NCBI GenBank assembly: GCA_021464415.1 | Contig: CM038466.1 | Location: forward strand, 51,928,039 to 51,992,038 | Length of the DNA: 64,000 nt | Source of the DNA: Lonicera japonica | Lineage: Eukaryota; Streptophyta; Magnoliopsida; Dipsacales; Caprifoliaceae | Direction: 5' to 3' | Part shown: one piece after another, positions 35,159 to 48,222 of the stretch | How the letters are laid out: every line of letters starts with the position of its first letter | Position numbering within the stretch: the stretch's first letter is position 1 | The notes under the pieces: generated by a model | Database searches by the model: none | What the model saw: only the letters and a program-made list of their open reading frames with translations | What the model was told of the DNA's origin: nothing | Made by a program: the position numbers and the translations under genes

Positions 35159-37084
35159 AAAGAGCATAACATAACCACAGTCTCATCTAAGAATGCATAC
35201 CTCTTATAATGAAAAGAAAAGAAAAAAACAAAGAAAGATGAATCTTAATTTGTTCCTTACGAATTCTATAATTTGTTCTTTCCATATCTTTTCGTTACGT
35301 TAACATCTTTCTTGAAAATAAACAGATAACTTTCATGAACGACACATACCTTAATGTATGGCACTCCATGTACCAAATTTTTTTGGCAACAAAACATGAC
35401 TTGTGTCAATTAAGTACGTTATTGTTAGATCTTATTTACCTTGTGGCCTAATTTAGAGGGTTAGATTACCACTTTTGAGTTTAGTTAAGTGTAAATTTGG
35501 AATTTGCTTATAAATGGTAAATGTGTCTGGTAGCCTACTAATTAAATGTGGATCTACTTTCATAGAATCAGCTCCACTATCTTTTTTGCACCTCTTATAT
35601 ATTAATTCTAACTAATTTGATTTAAAAATATGTAGTAGATGTTCTTCAAATAAGTTTCAGATGTTATATATAGCTAATCCCGTGAAATCATGAACAAATT
35701 TAAAATTGGATAAAGTTGGTAAATAATGTTTTGTATTTTATTTTTATTTTTTCATAATAATAATCGTTTTTTTGTGTAAATATATATCAAAAGTGCTTGG
35801 TTCACGTAAGTTCAAAAATTAGTTGAAAACTCCTGGAGACATTATATGTCTAATCAACGCTAAAATAGCTCCTGTCACCATAAAATTTGTCGTGGTTATG
35901 AGAAATACTAGGTATTTTTGTAGTACCACTTAGTCGTTACGTTGTACTCCAAATCCAATAGTTGAATGCTAAATAAGTGTATGTATATATATACACACAT
36001 TTCTACTATATGTATAGTAAATCTACTCAAGAGCACCACATATCATCAAATGAGATGAATTAATTATATATAAAATTATGCGATATGGACCACACATCGA
36101 TTGTTGATCGAAATATATATCGTTTAAATTTATTAACATTTCTCATGTAAGGAATAATATAATTCATTTCATTTGATTGACTAATGCATTGTATTAAAAT
36201 ATAAAAACATATTTAATACATATTCCTGTCTTTAAGCACTAGCCTATTTAGTCATATTAATCCGCAGATGAAGAGAATCAATAAATTTGAATTCGATGAC
36301 AATAAAGATATCATATTAAAGTGGGAAGATCTAGCTAACTAAGCACTAATTTAAAAAAGATATTAAAGATCCAATATCTTTATATATTAAGAAAAATAAT
36401 TTGAACTTTGACATGCAGCATCTTGAATCTTATTGTAGACCATGTCCCAAATCAAATCTTCTAGAGATAAACTCTTAAGTTATGTTTGAGAATATACTAC
36501 ATTGAACTAATTAAATATATACTTAAATTTCAGGGGAAAACTAATTCCTTTCTCCCAAACACATCATAAATTGTATTAATTTGTTGCATTCCACTCCCCA
36601 TGCACTCAACCAAAATTTTCGTAGAGAAAAGCAAATCCCATTATTTATAAAAATATATTTATATATATTAAAGGGGGCACTCACAATAATTTGTTATAAT
36701 AAGGCCAATCACAAAAAGAAAGCATTATTGCCATGACATTATCCTTAGAGATTAAACATAATTTAATAAATTAGAAGTGCCCAAAATTAATAAAGTAAAA
36801 GGAGCACTAATTACAATACGAGGTTCTTCCCAATATCATTCCAGTGGGAACTCAATAGTCCTCCCAAACAGACAATTAACTGGTTTTCTTTTTCTTTTTC
36901 TTTTATATATATATATATATATATTGTAAATTAATACCTCAATTTTCATAAAGAAGCATGATTAATTTCAAGTTAGATGCTCTTAATTCTAATTAAAACT
37001 AATTATTATTCACCCCTATCACAATTGTCTCTTTGAACTTGCTTACTAGAGGGTACTATATATATATATATATATTATATGTAA
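35159..37084. other. AT-rich intergenic sequence upstream of the first transporter gene
   Basis: Nothing coding is recognised. TA dinucleotide runs occur near 36905-36925 and 37060-37078. This is the 5' intergenic region of the UMAMIT-like gene at 37845. Confidence 0.5.
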
Positions 37085-37706
37085 GGCTTTGTTTGATATT
37101 AAGATGGAAAGTGATAAACAATACAATTGATTTATGTGAAAAGTTAAAAAATAATTTGAGAAATGTGCTAAGATAATCTCTTAATTTTTGGCCTTTTTCA
37201 ATGAAAACCTTCTTTGGAAGTGTGGAAAAAAAATTCACAAAAAATAAAGAAAGATAGATAACATTTATTCACAAAATGAACTCAAGATGGAGAGCATCTC
37301 ACCATGCACATCCCTTAACTTATTTCCAAACTTCTCACAAAAATCAATTATTTTTTATATCACTCTTGATCTTGTCATCAAACGGAGTTGTAAGCTCCGT
37401 TTGATACTTTGATAGCAACACGCAAAATAATAAGAAAAACAAATAATTTGTATAAGAAGTTGGAAAATAAATTAAAATATGTGATGAGATACTCGATCTC
37501 TACTTCATGTTCATTTTTATGATTAAATATCATCTATCCTTCATTATTTTTTGTGAAAAAAATTTCTTCCTCAATCATTAAAAAAAATTTACATTCAAAA
37601 ATTTACAAATTAAGAAGATATCACTTAACATGTCACAATTTATTTTTAACTTTTTATAAAAATTAACTATTTTTTTATTTTTTTTATATTATTATTAGAC
37701 GAAGCG
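37085..37706. mobile_element. Two adjacent MITEs of one family
   Basis: Copy 1 (about 37085-37387) has ends CTTTGTTTGATA and ATCAAACGGAG, with longer inverted similarity (AAGTGATA..AATTGATTTATGTGA pairs with TCACAAAAATCAATT..TATCACT). Copy 2 (about 37395-37706) begins CTCCGTTTGATA and has the inverse of the same interior (AACTTTTTATAAAAATTAAC). A third copy lies in intron 2 of the second transporter gene at 52884-53187. Superfamily not determined. Confidence 0.65.
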
Positions 37707-37756
37707 TAAAGTATAAAGTTCTAATTAAATAAGATTCTTGCTTTTTGAACTTGTAC

Positions 37757-37763
37757 TATAAAA
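37757..37763 (+). promoter_or_regulatory. TATA box of the first transporter gene
   Basis: TATAAAA lies 88 bp upstream of the start codon, leaving room for a short leader that contains a GA microsatellite (37825-37844). Confidence 0.6.
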
Positions 37764-37844
37764 GAAGGGGCCAATATACCTGATTCTATATAGTAGTTTC
37801 AAAGAGATTCTCATTGTGCTTTATAGAGAGAGAGAGAGAGAGAG

Positions 37845-38037
37845 ATGGTAATTAGTGGAATGATCGAAAAGGCTAGGCCCTACGTACTAATGGTGGGGTT
37901 GCAGTGTGGAGCAGCAGGGATGTACATTATTAGCGCCGTTACTCTCAAGCAAGGCATGAGTCGTTATGTCCTCATTGTCTACCGTAACGCCGTTGCTGCC
38001 GCCGTTATTGCCCCTTTCGCCTTTTTCCTTGAAAGGT

Positions 38038-38078
<41 letters not shown>

Positions 38079-41000
38079 GACTAAAAAGACAGTTTATTTG
38101 CATGAAAAAAATTTCATATTTAAAAAATAATTTAAATATTTTGAGTTTTTAATGAACTAAATACATGACGACAAATTTCTTTTTCTTTTTTTTTTAATTA
38201 TTTATTTACCTATTTTCTTGTTTTATATATTTTTTGCAGGAAAATAAGACCAAAAATGACCATCTCAATCTTTTTAAAGATAATGCTTTTGGCTCTTCTT
38301 GAGTAACTCTCTCTCTCTCTCTCTCTCTCACACATTTACTTTTTATGCACGCAATTAATTAAAAGAAAAAAACAACCATATAAATGAATATATGATCATA
38401 CATATACATATATGATATATAATAGCAAAACATTTCTCATACGGAACAATTTGTACATATTGAAACCTTTTTCATCTCTAAAACAGTGAGAATATATTTT
38501 TAGCGATGAAAAATATTATTGCTAAAAGTTTAGTCTGTACATATCGATTTGTATAAAAAAAATTATGTACATAATAGATAGCTTGAAGTTGATATGTTAT
38601 ATTTTTTTTGCAGGCCAATTCTAGATCAGAACATAACATATTTGGGAATGAATTATACGTCAGCGTCATTTACATCTGCCATTATGAATGCTGTTCCCGC
38701 CGTTACTTTTCTCCTTGCTGTTATTCTCCGGTAACAACTTCACAAATTTTAATTATTTCCAATCATATACACATATTTTACTTTTAATTTCACCACATGT
38801 ATAATATAAGGTGGATTAATTTTTGTATGCAAAATATAATATATAGTCGTGTCTAGCTAAAAGCGAACTGTCTACTTGCGGACCATTTTTTTGAACGATT
38901 TTTTAGGTGCTGTTGCAGAAAAAAATTTCTCTCTTCATTTGCGAGCGAACAGTCCTCTCTAAAGCTTGGCACGTAAATTAAGTGGCCTTACTTAAAATTT
39001 GTACGAAAAGTTTTGTACTTTATATATGATGTAGTGTATAGTATATATTCTTGCATGTAATTATAAATTAGGCCCGCGATTCGATGTTTTCTCATTTTTG
39101 CTTTTTAATCTTTGATTGTAATGTCAGTTTGTATAAAAAATTAGTATAATTTGTTAGTATATTTAGCATTACTCTTTATAAAATTAATAATTTAAAACTT
39201 TGTGTGTGAATGTGATAATCTATCAGCTTAGAGAGATTGAAGATGAAAGAAGTGAGGAGTCAAGCAAAGGTGATGGGAACCTTACTTACATTTGGAGGAG
39301 CATTGATAATGACAATGTACAAGGGCCCCATTATCAATCTCATTTGGTCCCCTAAAACAAGCCATTTTGTTAGCTCTAGCGCCACAGACTCCTCTCATCA
39401 ACACTGGCTCAGTGGCACCCTTTTCCTCCTTGTTGGTTGTTTTGCGTGGTCTGCCTTCTTCATTTTGCAAGTAAGCCTCCCAATTATTTAATTTTCTTGG
39501 CACAAAAATTTTGTCACAAAAGGTCTGGTCTACATACGAACCAGTCGATCCTTATGAAAGCGAATATATATATTATTAGTATTATTAGAGTTTGGAGCAT
39601 TCAACTCAAAATCAATTAGTAATGAGTGGAGTAGCGCCTAGATCTTATATATTGCTTTGGGGGATCTCATTTTCCGATGTAAGATATATAATCTCAACAT
39701 ATATATATACTAAAAAATTCTCAATATATTTGTAATGAGTGGACCAGTCCGTAACGAACCTAGACCTATTAGCATTACAGTTTTATGTCGCTAAAAACAT
39801 ATTCCCAATATATTTGTAATGGAAAACCGTCGCTAAAAGTCCCGGTCCGCATGAGAAATGTATTGTATATGTATATATATATATAAACAAGTTTGAATAT
39901 GGTGCGCATGCACACGCTTGATTGTTTAAGAAAAAAGATTAAACCATAGATAAAGGTAGTTTGCAAATTATTAATTTTCAAGATAAAGTAGTTTGTACCA
40001 GATTAACTTTCGTGCTTAAAAAGTAATTTGTATCATATTTGTAGTGTTGTATGCACAAAATTATCCCTAATTTACGTAAATATAGCGAATAAAAGAGGGT
40101 TTTTAGTACCTAACTATTTTGCCAACTATCATACATACTATTAGATAGATTGTAATTACCCGGTTCTCCTCGAAAATGGTTAGCACAAGTTTTAATTTAG
40201 AATCATTGTTTTTACATATATACTAAGAACTTTTCCATTACACTACCGATTTAGGATATTTTGGGTTGTTACGTAGATATATAATTTCAACTCTAATGTT
40301 GTAACATTGTGGTGAATAATGCAGTCCATAACAGTAAAGGAATACCCGGCTGAGCTATCGCTAGCGTTTTGGATATGTTTTATGGGCTCAGTGCTAAGTG
40401 CCGCGGTGACACTTGTGGCGGAGCACCGCCACGGAGTGTGGTCCATTGGCTTTAACTCTAGGCTCCTCGCTCCTCTCTATACTGTGAGTACTTGCATCAA
40501 TCCCTTTCTACTACGTAAAATTATTTTGTCACATGCATTGGAACAGAATACTTAATTAGAAGTAAAATTATTTTTACTAAAATTTGCAGTACACTCGATA
40601 CATGTGCGCGTGTAATTCTTGATACTATGTAATTTAAAATTAAGCAAATGTAATTTATATGTATATATAGGGGGTGATAAGTTCAGGGCTAACATACTAT
40701 GTACAAGGAGTGGTGATGAAGACAAGAGGTCCTGTTTTTGTGACTGCCTTCAACCCTCTATGCATGATCATTGTTGCTATTCTTGGCTCTATCATTTTGG
40801 CAGAGAAACTCCGCCTTGGAAGGTACAACATGCATACATAGCTTTTATATATATATATATAAATTCTCATTTATTTTTCAAAATTATTACCACTATTTCT
40901 ATTTCAATTAATTTTCCAATAGTTGCTCAAAAAAAAATTTCAATATACGACAAAGGTCAATTTCAAAAAAAAAATTGTCTCAAATTTGAAACTTTTTATG

Positions 41001-41996
41001 GTACATGCACTCAATGATCTCAAATGAATACGTGTCCTTCTATACGGATATATTTATTTGACATAAAAAATTATCATTCTAATCTAGCGACCACTCATTA
41101 ATTAGTTGGAATGGATTTTGATAATGGATGAAGGTGACATGGATCCCACGTTCTAATCAATGCATAATGGCCACGTTAAATATGTTACTCTTTTATGCTA
41201 AATAGATACGTCCCTCTAAATTATTGGGATGTATATATTATATATATGTCGTAAGGGAGAACTCTACCTAAATTTGTTGCATTTTAACACTTCATTAGTT
41301 TTATATGCAAATCAAACACGTTAATCTATCTCAATTTGTTGCAGGTCCATATCTACCATTTATTAATTTAACAAACAAGAATGTTACATTTACCATTTAC
41401 TAATTTATTTATTTATTTAAGTTTTATGTAATTAATTTAATTTTTTTTTTCCTAGTAAAAAAAGTCTCCCGGACAAATGTAGTAAAAAAAATATTTCAAT
41501 TTACATAAACTTATGAAATTCTTAGCTATAAATCTTTACTATATTACAAAGTAAGGACTAATTTCAACGACTTGAAACTGTCCTATTTTTTATTTTCAAT
41601 TTTAATTCTACAACTTCTCTTTTTTTCATAAAAAAATTGCTTAGGATAGGATTCCACTCTTCATCGAGCAATACATAAATACATTTAACTACTGGATCAT
41701 CTATCATTATTTTTATTTATATATATCAATATATATTTGAAAATTTTTGCTTTACGCATGTTTTCAGCATAATTGGAGCTATTGTCATAGCAGTGGGCCT
41801 CTATGCTGTTGTGTGGGGTAAAGGCAAAGATCACCTAACTGGGCCCACACCATCAACTGATGAAAAAGATGATGACGCCCATCAACTTCCAATCACAAAA
41901 ATGGATGACACTAAATTCACGGTCACCGGAGCCGGCGAACTTGCCGGAAAATTAGACGATGTTCCGATAAAGATGCCCTATTACACTAGTAATTAG
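37845..41996 (+). CDS. WAT1-related / UMAMIT-type EamA transporter (intact)
   Basis: Exons: 37845-38035, 38240-38302, 38614-38730, 39227-39470, 40325-40483, 40671-40822, 41768-41996. All junctions are GT-AG and the total is 1155 nt, 384 residues plus stop. The product is a ten-helix membrane protein with two EamA repeats (about residues 12-150 and 184-345), of the nodulin-MtN21/UMAMIT family, whose members export amino acids, auxin or other small metabolites across the plasma membrane or tonoplast; substrate cannot be read here. Family hallmarks seen: GMYIISAVTLKQGMS, LERKIRPKMT, LEPILDQNITYLGMNYTSAS, MTMYKGP, ITVKEYPAELS and YYVQGVVMKTRGPVFVTAFN. The hydrophilic C-tail (KGKDHLTG onward) is typical. 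A GA-rich leader precedes the ATG. Length and intron plan match the family; I see no lesion. Confidence 0.93.
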
Positions 41997-42194
41997 GCAT
42001 TGCGACAAACTTCTAGAGTAATTTTAGACTGACATGGTTAAGTGACATAATTGTCGTGACAAAAATTTATAAGTGATAAATATTGTCATGACAATGTTGT
42101 TATTTAAAATTTAAATGTGGGTTTTTAATTTTTTTTTTTTTAAAGTTATGTTTTGCCTTTTCTTTAAGCTCCTAGTTGCTCTTAGTTACACAAC

Positions 42195-42200
42195 AATAAA
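42195..42200 (+). terminator. Polyadenylation signal of the first transporter gene
   Basis: AATAAA 199 bp after the stop codon, preceded by U-rich sequence and followed by TGTAAATT-rich sequence. The duplicated copy keeps it at 45851-45856. Confidence 0.5.
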
Positions 42201-42563
42201 TGTTATACAAGAGATTGTACATATATGTAAATTATTCCTTTAATGCAAATTGTAAATTGATGAACAATTATATTTTCCCCTTAAATGGTACTAAGAATAT
42301 TAAATCATACCACAGTGCGAGACTGATACAAATACGTCCACTCTATATAAATAATTAAATGAAGTAAAGTCTAGCATATAACTATCTTTTGTATGAATTA
42401 GTATTTTTGTAATGATTTGACATTCTTGTAATGATTTCAAGACTCCCTGTCCCCAGTGAAAAGAAAATCAGATGTTTTTAATAATTTTAAAACCTTTTTG
42501 AGTACTAGCCAGTACGTATTAATTGTTTATCAACCTACAAATTGAAAATGTGAGGTTAATTAA

Positions 42564-43005
42564 GGGCCCGTTTGGTTGCGTAAATTACCTAATTTTAGAA
42601 TTAGTTAATTTTCAATTAAAGAATTATAAATTTTCTCATTTATGAATAATTCAATTCTAATTCAAGTAGTGTTTGGAAAACTTAAACAAGAAATTCCGAT
42701 TGTTAGAATAAAAACATGTTTTCCATTGTCCTATGTTATTTAAAATTTTGTCTAGATGCATCACCATCATGGGTAGAAAATAGATCTTCTTGAAAAATAA
42801 AGTTGGAATGAATTATCTAATTCTAGAATTAGACAATTTCAAGTTTTACTTGAAATGACTTAATTTGAGTTTTTGTGAATCAACTTGAATCATCATATTT
42901 ACAATTGTTCAATTTAGACAACCAAACACTAATAAATGAAAATTTTGTAAATTACTTAATTATAAATTATCTAATTCGCAATTTGAAGGACAACCAAACG
43001 GGCCC
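42564..43005. mobile_element. MITE with GGGCCCGTTTGGTTG ends, only in copy 1
   Basis: The left end GGGCCCGTTTGGTTG pairs perfectly with the right end CAACCAAACGGGCCC. The empty site survives in copy 2 at about 46915-46926 (GGTTAATTAGTTGAATCC), where copy 1 has GGTTAATTAA, the element, then AATTGAATCC. The target duplication is at most 2-3 bp, so the superfamily is open (PIF/Harbinger- or Tc1-like more likely than hAT). 442 bp, non-coding. Confidence 0.85.
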
Positions 43006-43891
43006 AATTGAATCCTGGTGATTAGTTCTACCATGAATTCTTTGTTTACCAATGGAATAGATTTCAACTACCTTCTAAAAATAATAATGCCAATATCAAT
43101 TTTTGATTGATAAATTTTTGGTTTCATACATGTAATATATAATAATGTATATTTCAGTTGTAAAATTTGTGAGCAATTGATTGAAATACTTCCCAACATT
43201 AGCTTATTAAATTATACGATCATCATGTTTATTGGTCGGTAAAGGCCTTCTACTGTATGTATATATAATACTAGTTGTAACTTGTGGTAAAGGCATAGAT
43301 CTCATCTCAACCAATCGCGGCCGCTTTACACAATGAATTTAGAATCATTATTGATGTTATCCTAGCTTTGGCACCAGTTAAGTTTCAATACATTCACAAA
43401 GATAGTAATAAAATTTCAGAAATTTGAGATTCGTTATTTCTATGATGGCTTGTGCCTCTTTGCACTTGTGATCTGATTCATTTTGTTCCTCTTTCTTAAA
43501 AAAAAAAAATTGGCACTATCAGTTATTTAAAAAAAAATGCATCTTTTAATCGCAAGCATATATATACATTCTTTTATCCCTTAATACATTCTTTTTAATC
43601 CAAAACACTTTCCTGTTGTATATATAATAAATTTTTTATGCATTATCTATATTTTAAATCTATATGAAGCTTGAGCATTTATCTCACAATCTTGTGTATC
43701 TATGTCCTGTAATACAATATTTATTATAAGATAAAATGTTTCTTTTCTTTATTATTTTAACAGAATAACATTATGTATGATTTTTGGTCCTTTAAATTGC
43801 TTAAACAAAATATGTAATATTTTATACCTGACGTTAAATTTAATAAATATTGACAACAAACATCAAAGATTGAATTAATGAATATTGAGAT

Positions 43892-44753
43892 GAGTGGTGG
43901 AGCCAAAAATCTAACTGTGGGTGGGGTGGGGGAGAATTTGAAACACAAAAATATATATTTAAAGTCGTAAATTTTGAGCTTAAATATAATAATACTTCAT
44001 ACTACTCAAATAGCAAATGTAAACAATTACAATTACAATAATACAATACAAATATAATATCATTAATAATATTATGCAATTAATCAAGAAGCACAACTAA
44101 TATTATGTAAGTAATTAGTAAATAAAATTATACCTAATATTAAAAAGTAAATCTAAGAAAGGATTTTACCTTACTAGTGACCATTTTCGAGCCATTTTGA
44201 GGATAATTTTCAGTGGGACCTCACACCTAGTTGTGAAAGATTATTATAGATTCGTATTCTCCTCCGTGAGTACATCGAAATCGTATATTTTTTTTGCTCA
44301 AAATGGTTATAAGGTGAATGAGAAATTAGTTACCCAAAGAGAGTTACTTGAGATAGAAAAATGGAATGAGTATGCGAACTTTGTGACAAAATTGATGGGT
44401 TTATAAAGGATCATCTCTTATCAACTTGATAAGCATTTACGAAAAATAAAGCTCTCTCTACCACCCGTGGGGTATGGGGTGAAAATCACAATTACACGGC
44501 TGCGCGGTGCCATGTTTTGCACCCGAATTTATTTATAGTCTAGATACGTACCCTGAAACTAAATTAAGTTTCACACTTAGGTTCTTATATATAGTTTTGC
44601 CCCTTACACTTTAATTACCCTCATGTATTAGTTTTTACACTTACATCCCTATATATATATATTGGTCAAAAAATATCCTCTATATAATAAAAAAAATTCA
44701 AAACCAAGTGGGGGTGCTCGCCCCCACTTCCCCTTAACATAGCTCCGCCTATG
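43892..44753. mobile_element. Non-autonomous hAT-type element, TSD ATTGAGAT, only in copy 1
   Basis: A perfect 8-bp direct repeat ATTGAGAT flanks it (43884-43891 and 44754-44761). Its ends, GTGGTGGAGCC and the inverse AGGCGGAGCTA, resemble the GGCGGAGC termini of Ac-like non-autonomous elements. Copy 2 shows the empty site near 48690. It is 862 bp. The one open frame (44197-44406) has no recognisable family. Confidence 0.85.
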
Positions 44754-45421
44754 ATTGAGATCATCATTCCATATATATACATCTTTTCTTAAGTGGTATT
44801 TTTTGGGTTCTAAATTAAGAGTTCAGTGCTTTTTTTTTAAGAATATCTTAAATTAAAAGTGCTCAATTTATTTTTTAAAACATAATTAATACACTAAATT
44901 AATCTCACGCTGATAAATAAATTTGGTGCATTTTAACACTTCATTACTTTTATATGCAAATCAAACACGTTAATCTATCTCAATTTGTTGCATGTCCATA
45001 TCTACCATCTATTAATTTAACAAACAAGAATGTTCCATTTACCATTTACTAATTTTATTATTTTTTTAAGTTTTATGTAATTAATTTAATTTTTCTTCCT
45101 AGTAAAAAAAGTCTCCGGGACAACTGTAGTAAAAAAAATATTTCAATTTACATATACTTATGAAATTCTTAGCTATGTATCTTTATTATATTACAAAGTC
45201 ATGAATAATTTCAACGACTTGAAACTATCATACTTTTGATTTTCAATTTTACCTCTACAATTTTATTTTTTATAAAAAAATTGCTTATGATAGGATTCTA
45301 CTCTTCATCGAGCAATACATTTACGCATTTAACTACCGGATCATCCATCGTTATTTTTATTTATGCATATATATATATATATATATATGTTTGAAAATTT
45401 TTGCTTTATGCATGTTTTCAG

Positions 45422-45650
45422 CATAATTGGAGCTGTTGTCATAGCAGTAGGCCTTTATGCTGTTGTGTGGGGTAAAGGCAAAGATCATCTAACTGGGTCC
45501 ACACCATCAACTGATGAAAAAGATGATGAAGCCCATCAACTTCCAATCACCAAAATGGATGACACTAAATTCACGGTCACCGGAGCCGGCGAACTTACCG
45601 GAAAATTAGATTATGTTCCGATAAAGATGCCCTATTGCACTAGTAATTAG
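45422..45650 (+). pseudogene. Duplicated last exon of the UMAMIT-type transporter
   Basis: This is a 229-nt copy of exon 7 of the gene at 37845, preceded by the same TTTTCAG acceptor and ending in the same TAG. The reading frame is intact (IIGAVVIAVGLYAVVWGKG, then an acidic tail), but exons 1-6 are absent upstream, so it cannot encode a transporter alone. It differs at 11 of 229 sites from exon 7, at least six of them changing the residue (for example Pro to Ser, Ala to Thr, Asp to Tyr and Tyr to Cys), in keeping with relaxed constraint. It could act only as an alternative last exon spliced to the preceding gene; nothing in the sequence shows that it does. Confidence 0.9.
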
Positions 45651-46212
45651 GCACTCCAACCTACTTCGTAGAGTAATTTTAGACTGACAGTGTTAAGTGA
45701 CACAATTGTTGTGACAAAAATTTATCAACGATAATTGTTGTCATGACAATGTTGTTATTTAAAATTTAAATGTGGGTTTTTGTTTTTTTTGAAGGGTGAA
45801 GTTATTTTTTGCCTTTTCTTTAAGCTCTTAGTTGCTCTTAGTTACACAACAATAAATTGTACATATATGTAAATTATTTCTTTAATGCAAATCGCAAATT
45901 GAATTTTTTTTTTTTTTGGTGAACGCAAATTGTAAATTGACGAACAATTAAATTTTCCCCTTAAACAGTACTAAGAATATTAAATCGTATCAAGGTGCAA
46001 GACTAATACAAATACGTCACTCTATATAAATAATTAAATCACGTGAAGTCTAACATATAACTATCTTTTGTATAAAACTTATGAATTAGTATTTTTGTAA
46101 TGATTTGACATTCTTGCAATGATTTCAAAAACTCCCTTTCCCCATTATCACATTACAATGACAAGAAAATCAGATGTTTTTAATAATTTTAAAATCTTTT
46201 TGAGTACTAGCC

Positions 46213-46858
46213 TGTTAGAAAAATAGTGATTATTCTACTGTAGAAAATGGAAATACAAAATAGAAAAAAACTTATCGATCGAGGCTTGTGTAAACACAAT
46301 TTCCTAAGGTGAAAATTGCCCGCTGATATCAATGATGTCAGCCTTCTCGAGCATACACCTCCCAGGATTCAACGACCTTAAGAATACTACCAGCAACTGT
46401 AGAACCCTAATGGAACTCTCAAGTACTCAAAAATTATAATAAGAAATTAATGAAGAAGAAGGAAAAACGAAGAGAAGAAGACTGTTTTTTCGTGTGTATT
46501 ATTCTCATCGAGTTATCGCTATGTATACGTGCAACAGCATAGACGTGGGGATAGAGTTGTGTTACGTAGAAGGCGCAACCTCCCCAACGTCTCAAAAGAC
46601 ACGGACAAGTGCTTATCTCATAAAAACGAATTTAACTTAATAGATAAAACAATCAAAAGCAAAAATATTGGAAATTTCAAACAAGCCCAAAGCCCCTGAG
46701 GCCCAAGGCCATTATCAAAGACTTTAAATAATCAATGTAGTCAGTGGGGCTCGAACCCAGCCCTCCAAGCCAATTTCCTCGAGCCACTCCTACTGAGCTA
46801 CACTCTTTAAATTAATTATTTCATTCAAAATATGTATATATCTATATACCATACAACA
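46213..46858. mobile_element. Small TG...CA element (solo LTR or TRIM), only in copy 2, with a tRNA-like segment
   Basis: It begins TGTTAGAAAA and ends ATACAACA, with CTAGCC on both sides (46207-46212 and 46859-46864). Copy 1 has the unbroken site ACTAGCCAGTACG near 42510. It is 646 bp, with no coding. Inside, on the minus strand at about 46807-46741, lies a tRNA-like stretch with an A box (TAGCTCAGTAGGAGTGG) and a B box (GGTTCGAGCCC) followed by CCACTG. Either a SINE or tRNA-derived piece sits within the LTR, or the whole is a composite. Confidence 0.75.
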
Positions 46859-47280
46859 CTAGCCAGTACGTGTTAATTGCTTATCAACATACAAATCGAA
46901 AATGTGAGGTTAATTAGTTGAATCCTGGTGATTAGTTCTACCATAAATTCTTTGTTTACCAATGGAATAGATTTCAACTACCTAGCTCCTAAAATTAATA
47001 ATGCCCATATCAATTTTTGATTGATAAATTTTTGGTTTCATACATATAATATATAATAATGTATATTTCAGTTGTAAAATTTGTGAGCAATTGATTGAAA
47101 TACTTTCTAACATTAGCTATATTAAAATATTAAATTATACTACCACCATGACTATTAGCCGGTGAAAGCCTTCTGCTATATATTATATAAATTGTAATTC
47201 GTGGTAAAGGCATAGACCTCATCTCAACCGATTGAGGCTGCTTTACGCAATGAACTAGGAACCTTTATTGATGTCATACA

Positions 47281-47281
47281 A

Positions 47282-47315
<34 letters not shown>

Positions 47316-47745
47316 GAGTCCATTTCTTATACGGATTACTGTTCACGGATGAACAGTATGGATTGGTCCATTTGGCACGCTTCCCGATGGAATTTTTTGA
47401 TGAAATTTTGTGGGGATGTTCTTCATCGTGTCTAGAACATCTTCACTAAATTTCATCAAAAAATTCAACCGGGAAGTGGGTTAACTACACGATTGAAAAA
47501 TATTGGTCCAGAAATAGAGTTATAAAATCCAATATTTTTCAATCGTGTAGTTAACCCACTTCCCGGTTGAATTTTTTGATGAAATTTGGTGGAGATGTTC
47601 TAGACACGATGAAGAACATCCCCACAAAATTTCATCGAAAAATTCCATCGGGAAGCGTGCCAAATGGACCAATCCGTACTGTTCATCCGTGAACAGTAAT
47701 CCGCACCTGAAATTTTCCATATATATATATATATATGTACACCTG
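47281..47745. mobile_element. Near-perfect hairpin MITE flanked by CA/TA microsatellites, only in copy 2
   Basis: The arms, about 47316-47504 and 47530-47719, are inverse copies: GGTTAACTACACGATTGAAA on the left pairs with TTTCAATCGTGTAGTTAACC on the right, and both carry CATTTGGCACGCTTCCCGAT or its inverse. They differ at only a few positions over about 180 bp, with a loop of about 25 bp. CA and TA repeats lie at both edges. Short open frames here are palindrome artefacts. A transcript would form a long double-stranded stem. Confidence 0.9.
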
Positions 47746-48222
47746 GTGGTGGCGGCAAAGTTGGAGGGTTAAGTTTCAATATGTTCATAGAGATGGTAAG
47801 AAGGTTGCTCATTCGATTGCCCATAAATGTCGATATCTTTGGAGATTTCAGAGGTTTGGGATTCCTTATTTCTAAGATGGCGTGTTCTTTGCGCTTGTAA
47901 TATGATTGATTTCGTTCGTCTTTCTAAAACATATGGCACCATGTACTATTAAAAAAAATATCTTTTAATCCCAAGCATATGTATATACATTTTTTTATCC
48001 CTTATATATTTTTTTTAGATCCAAAACAATTGTATCCTCTTGTTGTATAGTTATATATAATCAATTTTTTATGCATTAACTATCTCTGTATTTTAAATCA
48101 TATGAAACTTGAGCATTTATCTCACAATTTTGTGTATCTATGTGCTGAAATGCAATATTTATCATAAGATAATTAAAATGTTTCTTTTTTTTATTATTTT
48201 AACACACTATATATGATTTTTG

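Noticed and set aside
46741..46807. Stand-alone tRNA gene
   Set aside because: A and B boxes are present, but no clean acceptor stem is seen and it lies within a mobile element.
47520..47824. Overlapping open frames on the minus strand near 47.6 kb
   Set aside because: They arise from the palindromic MITE arms.
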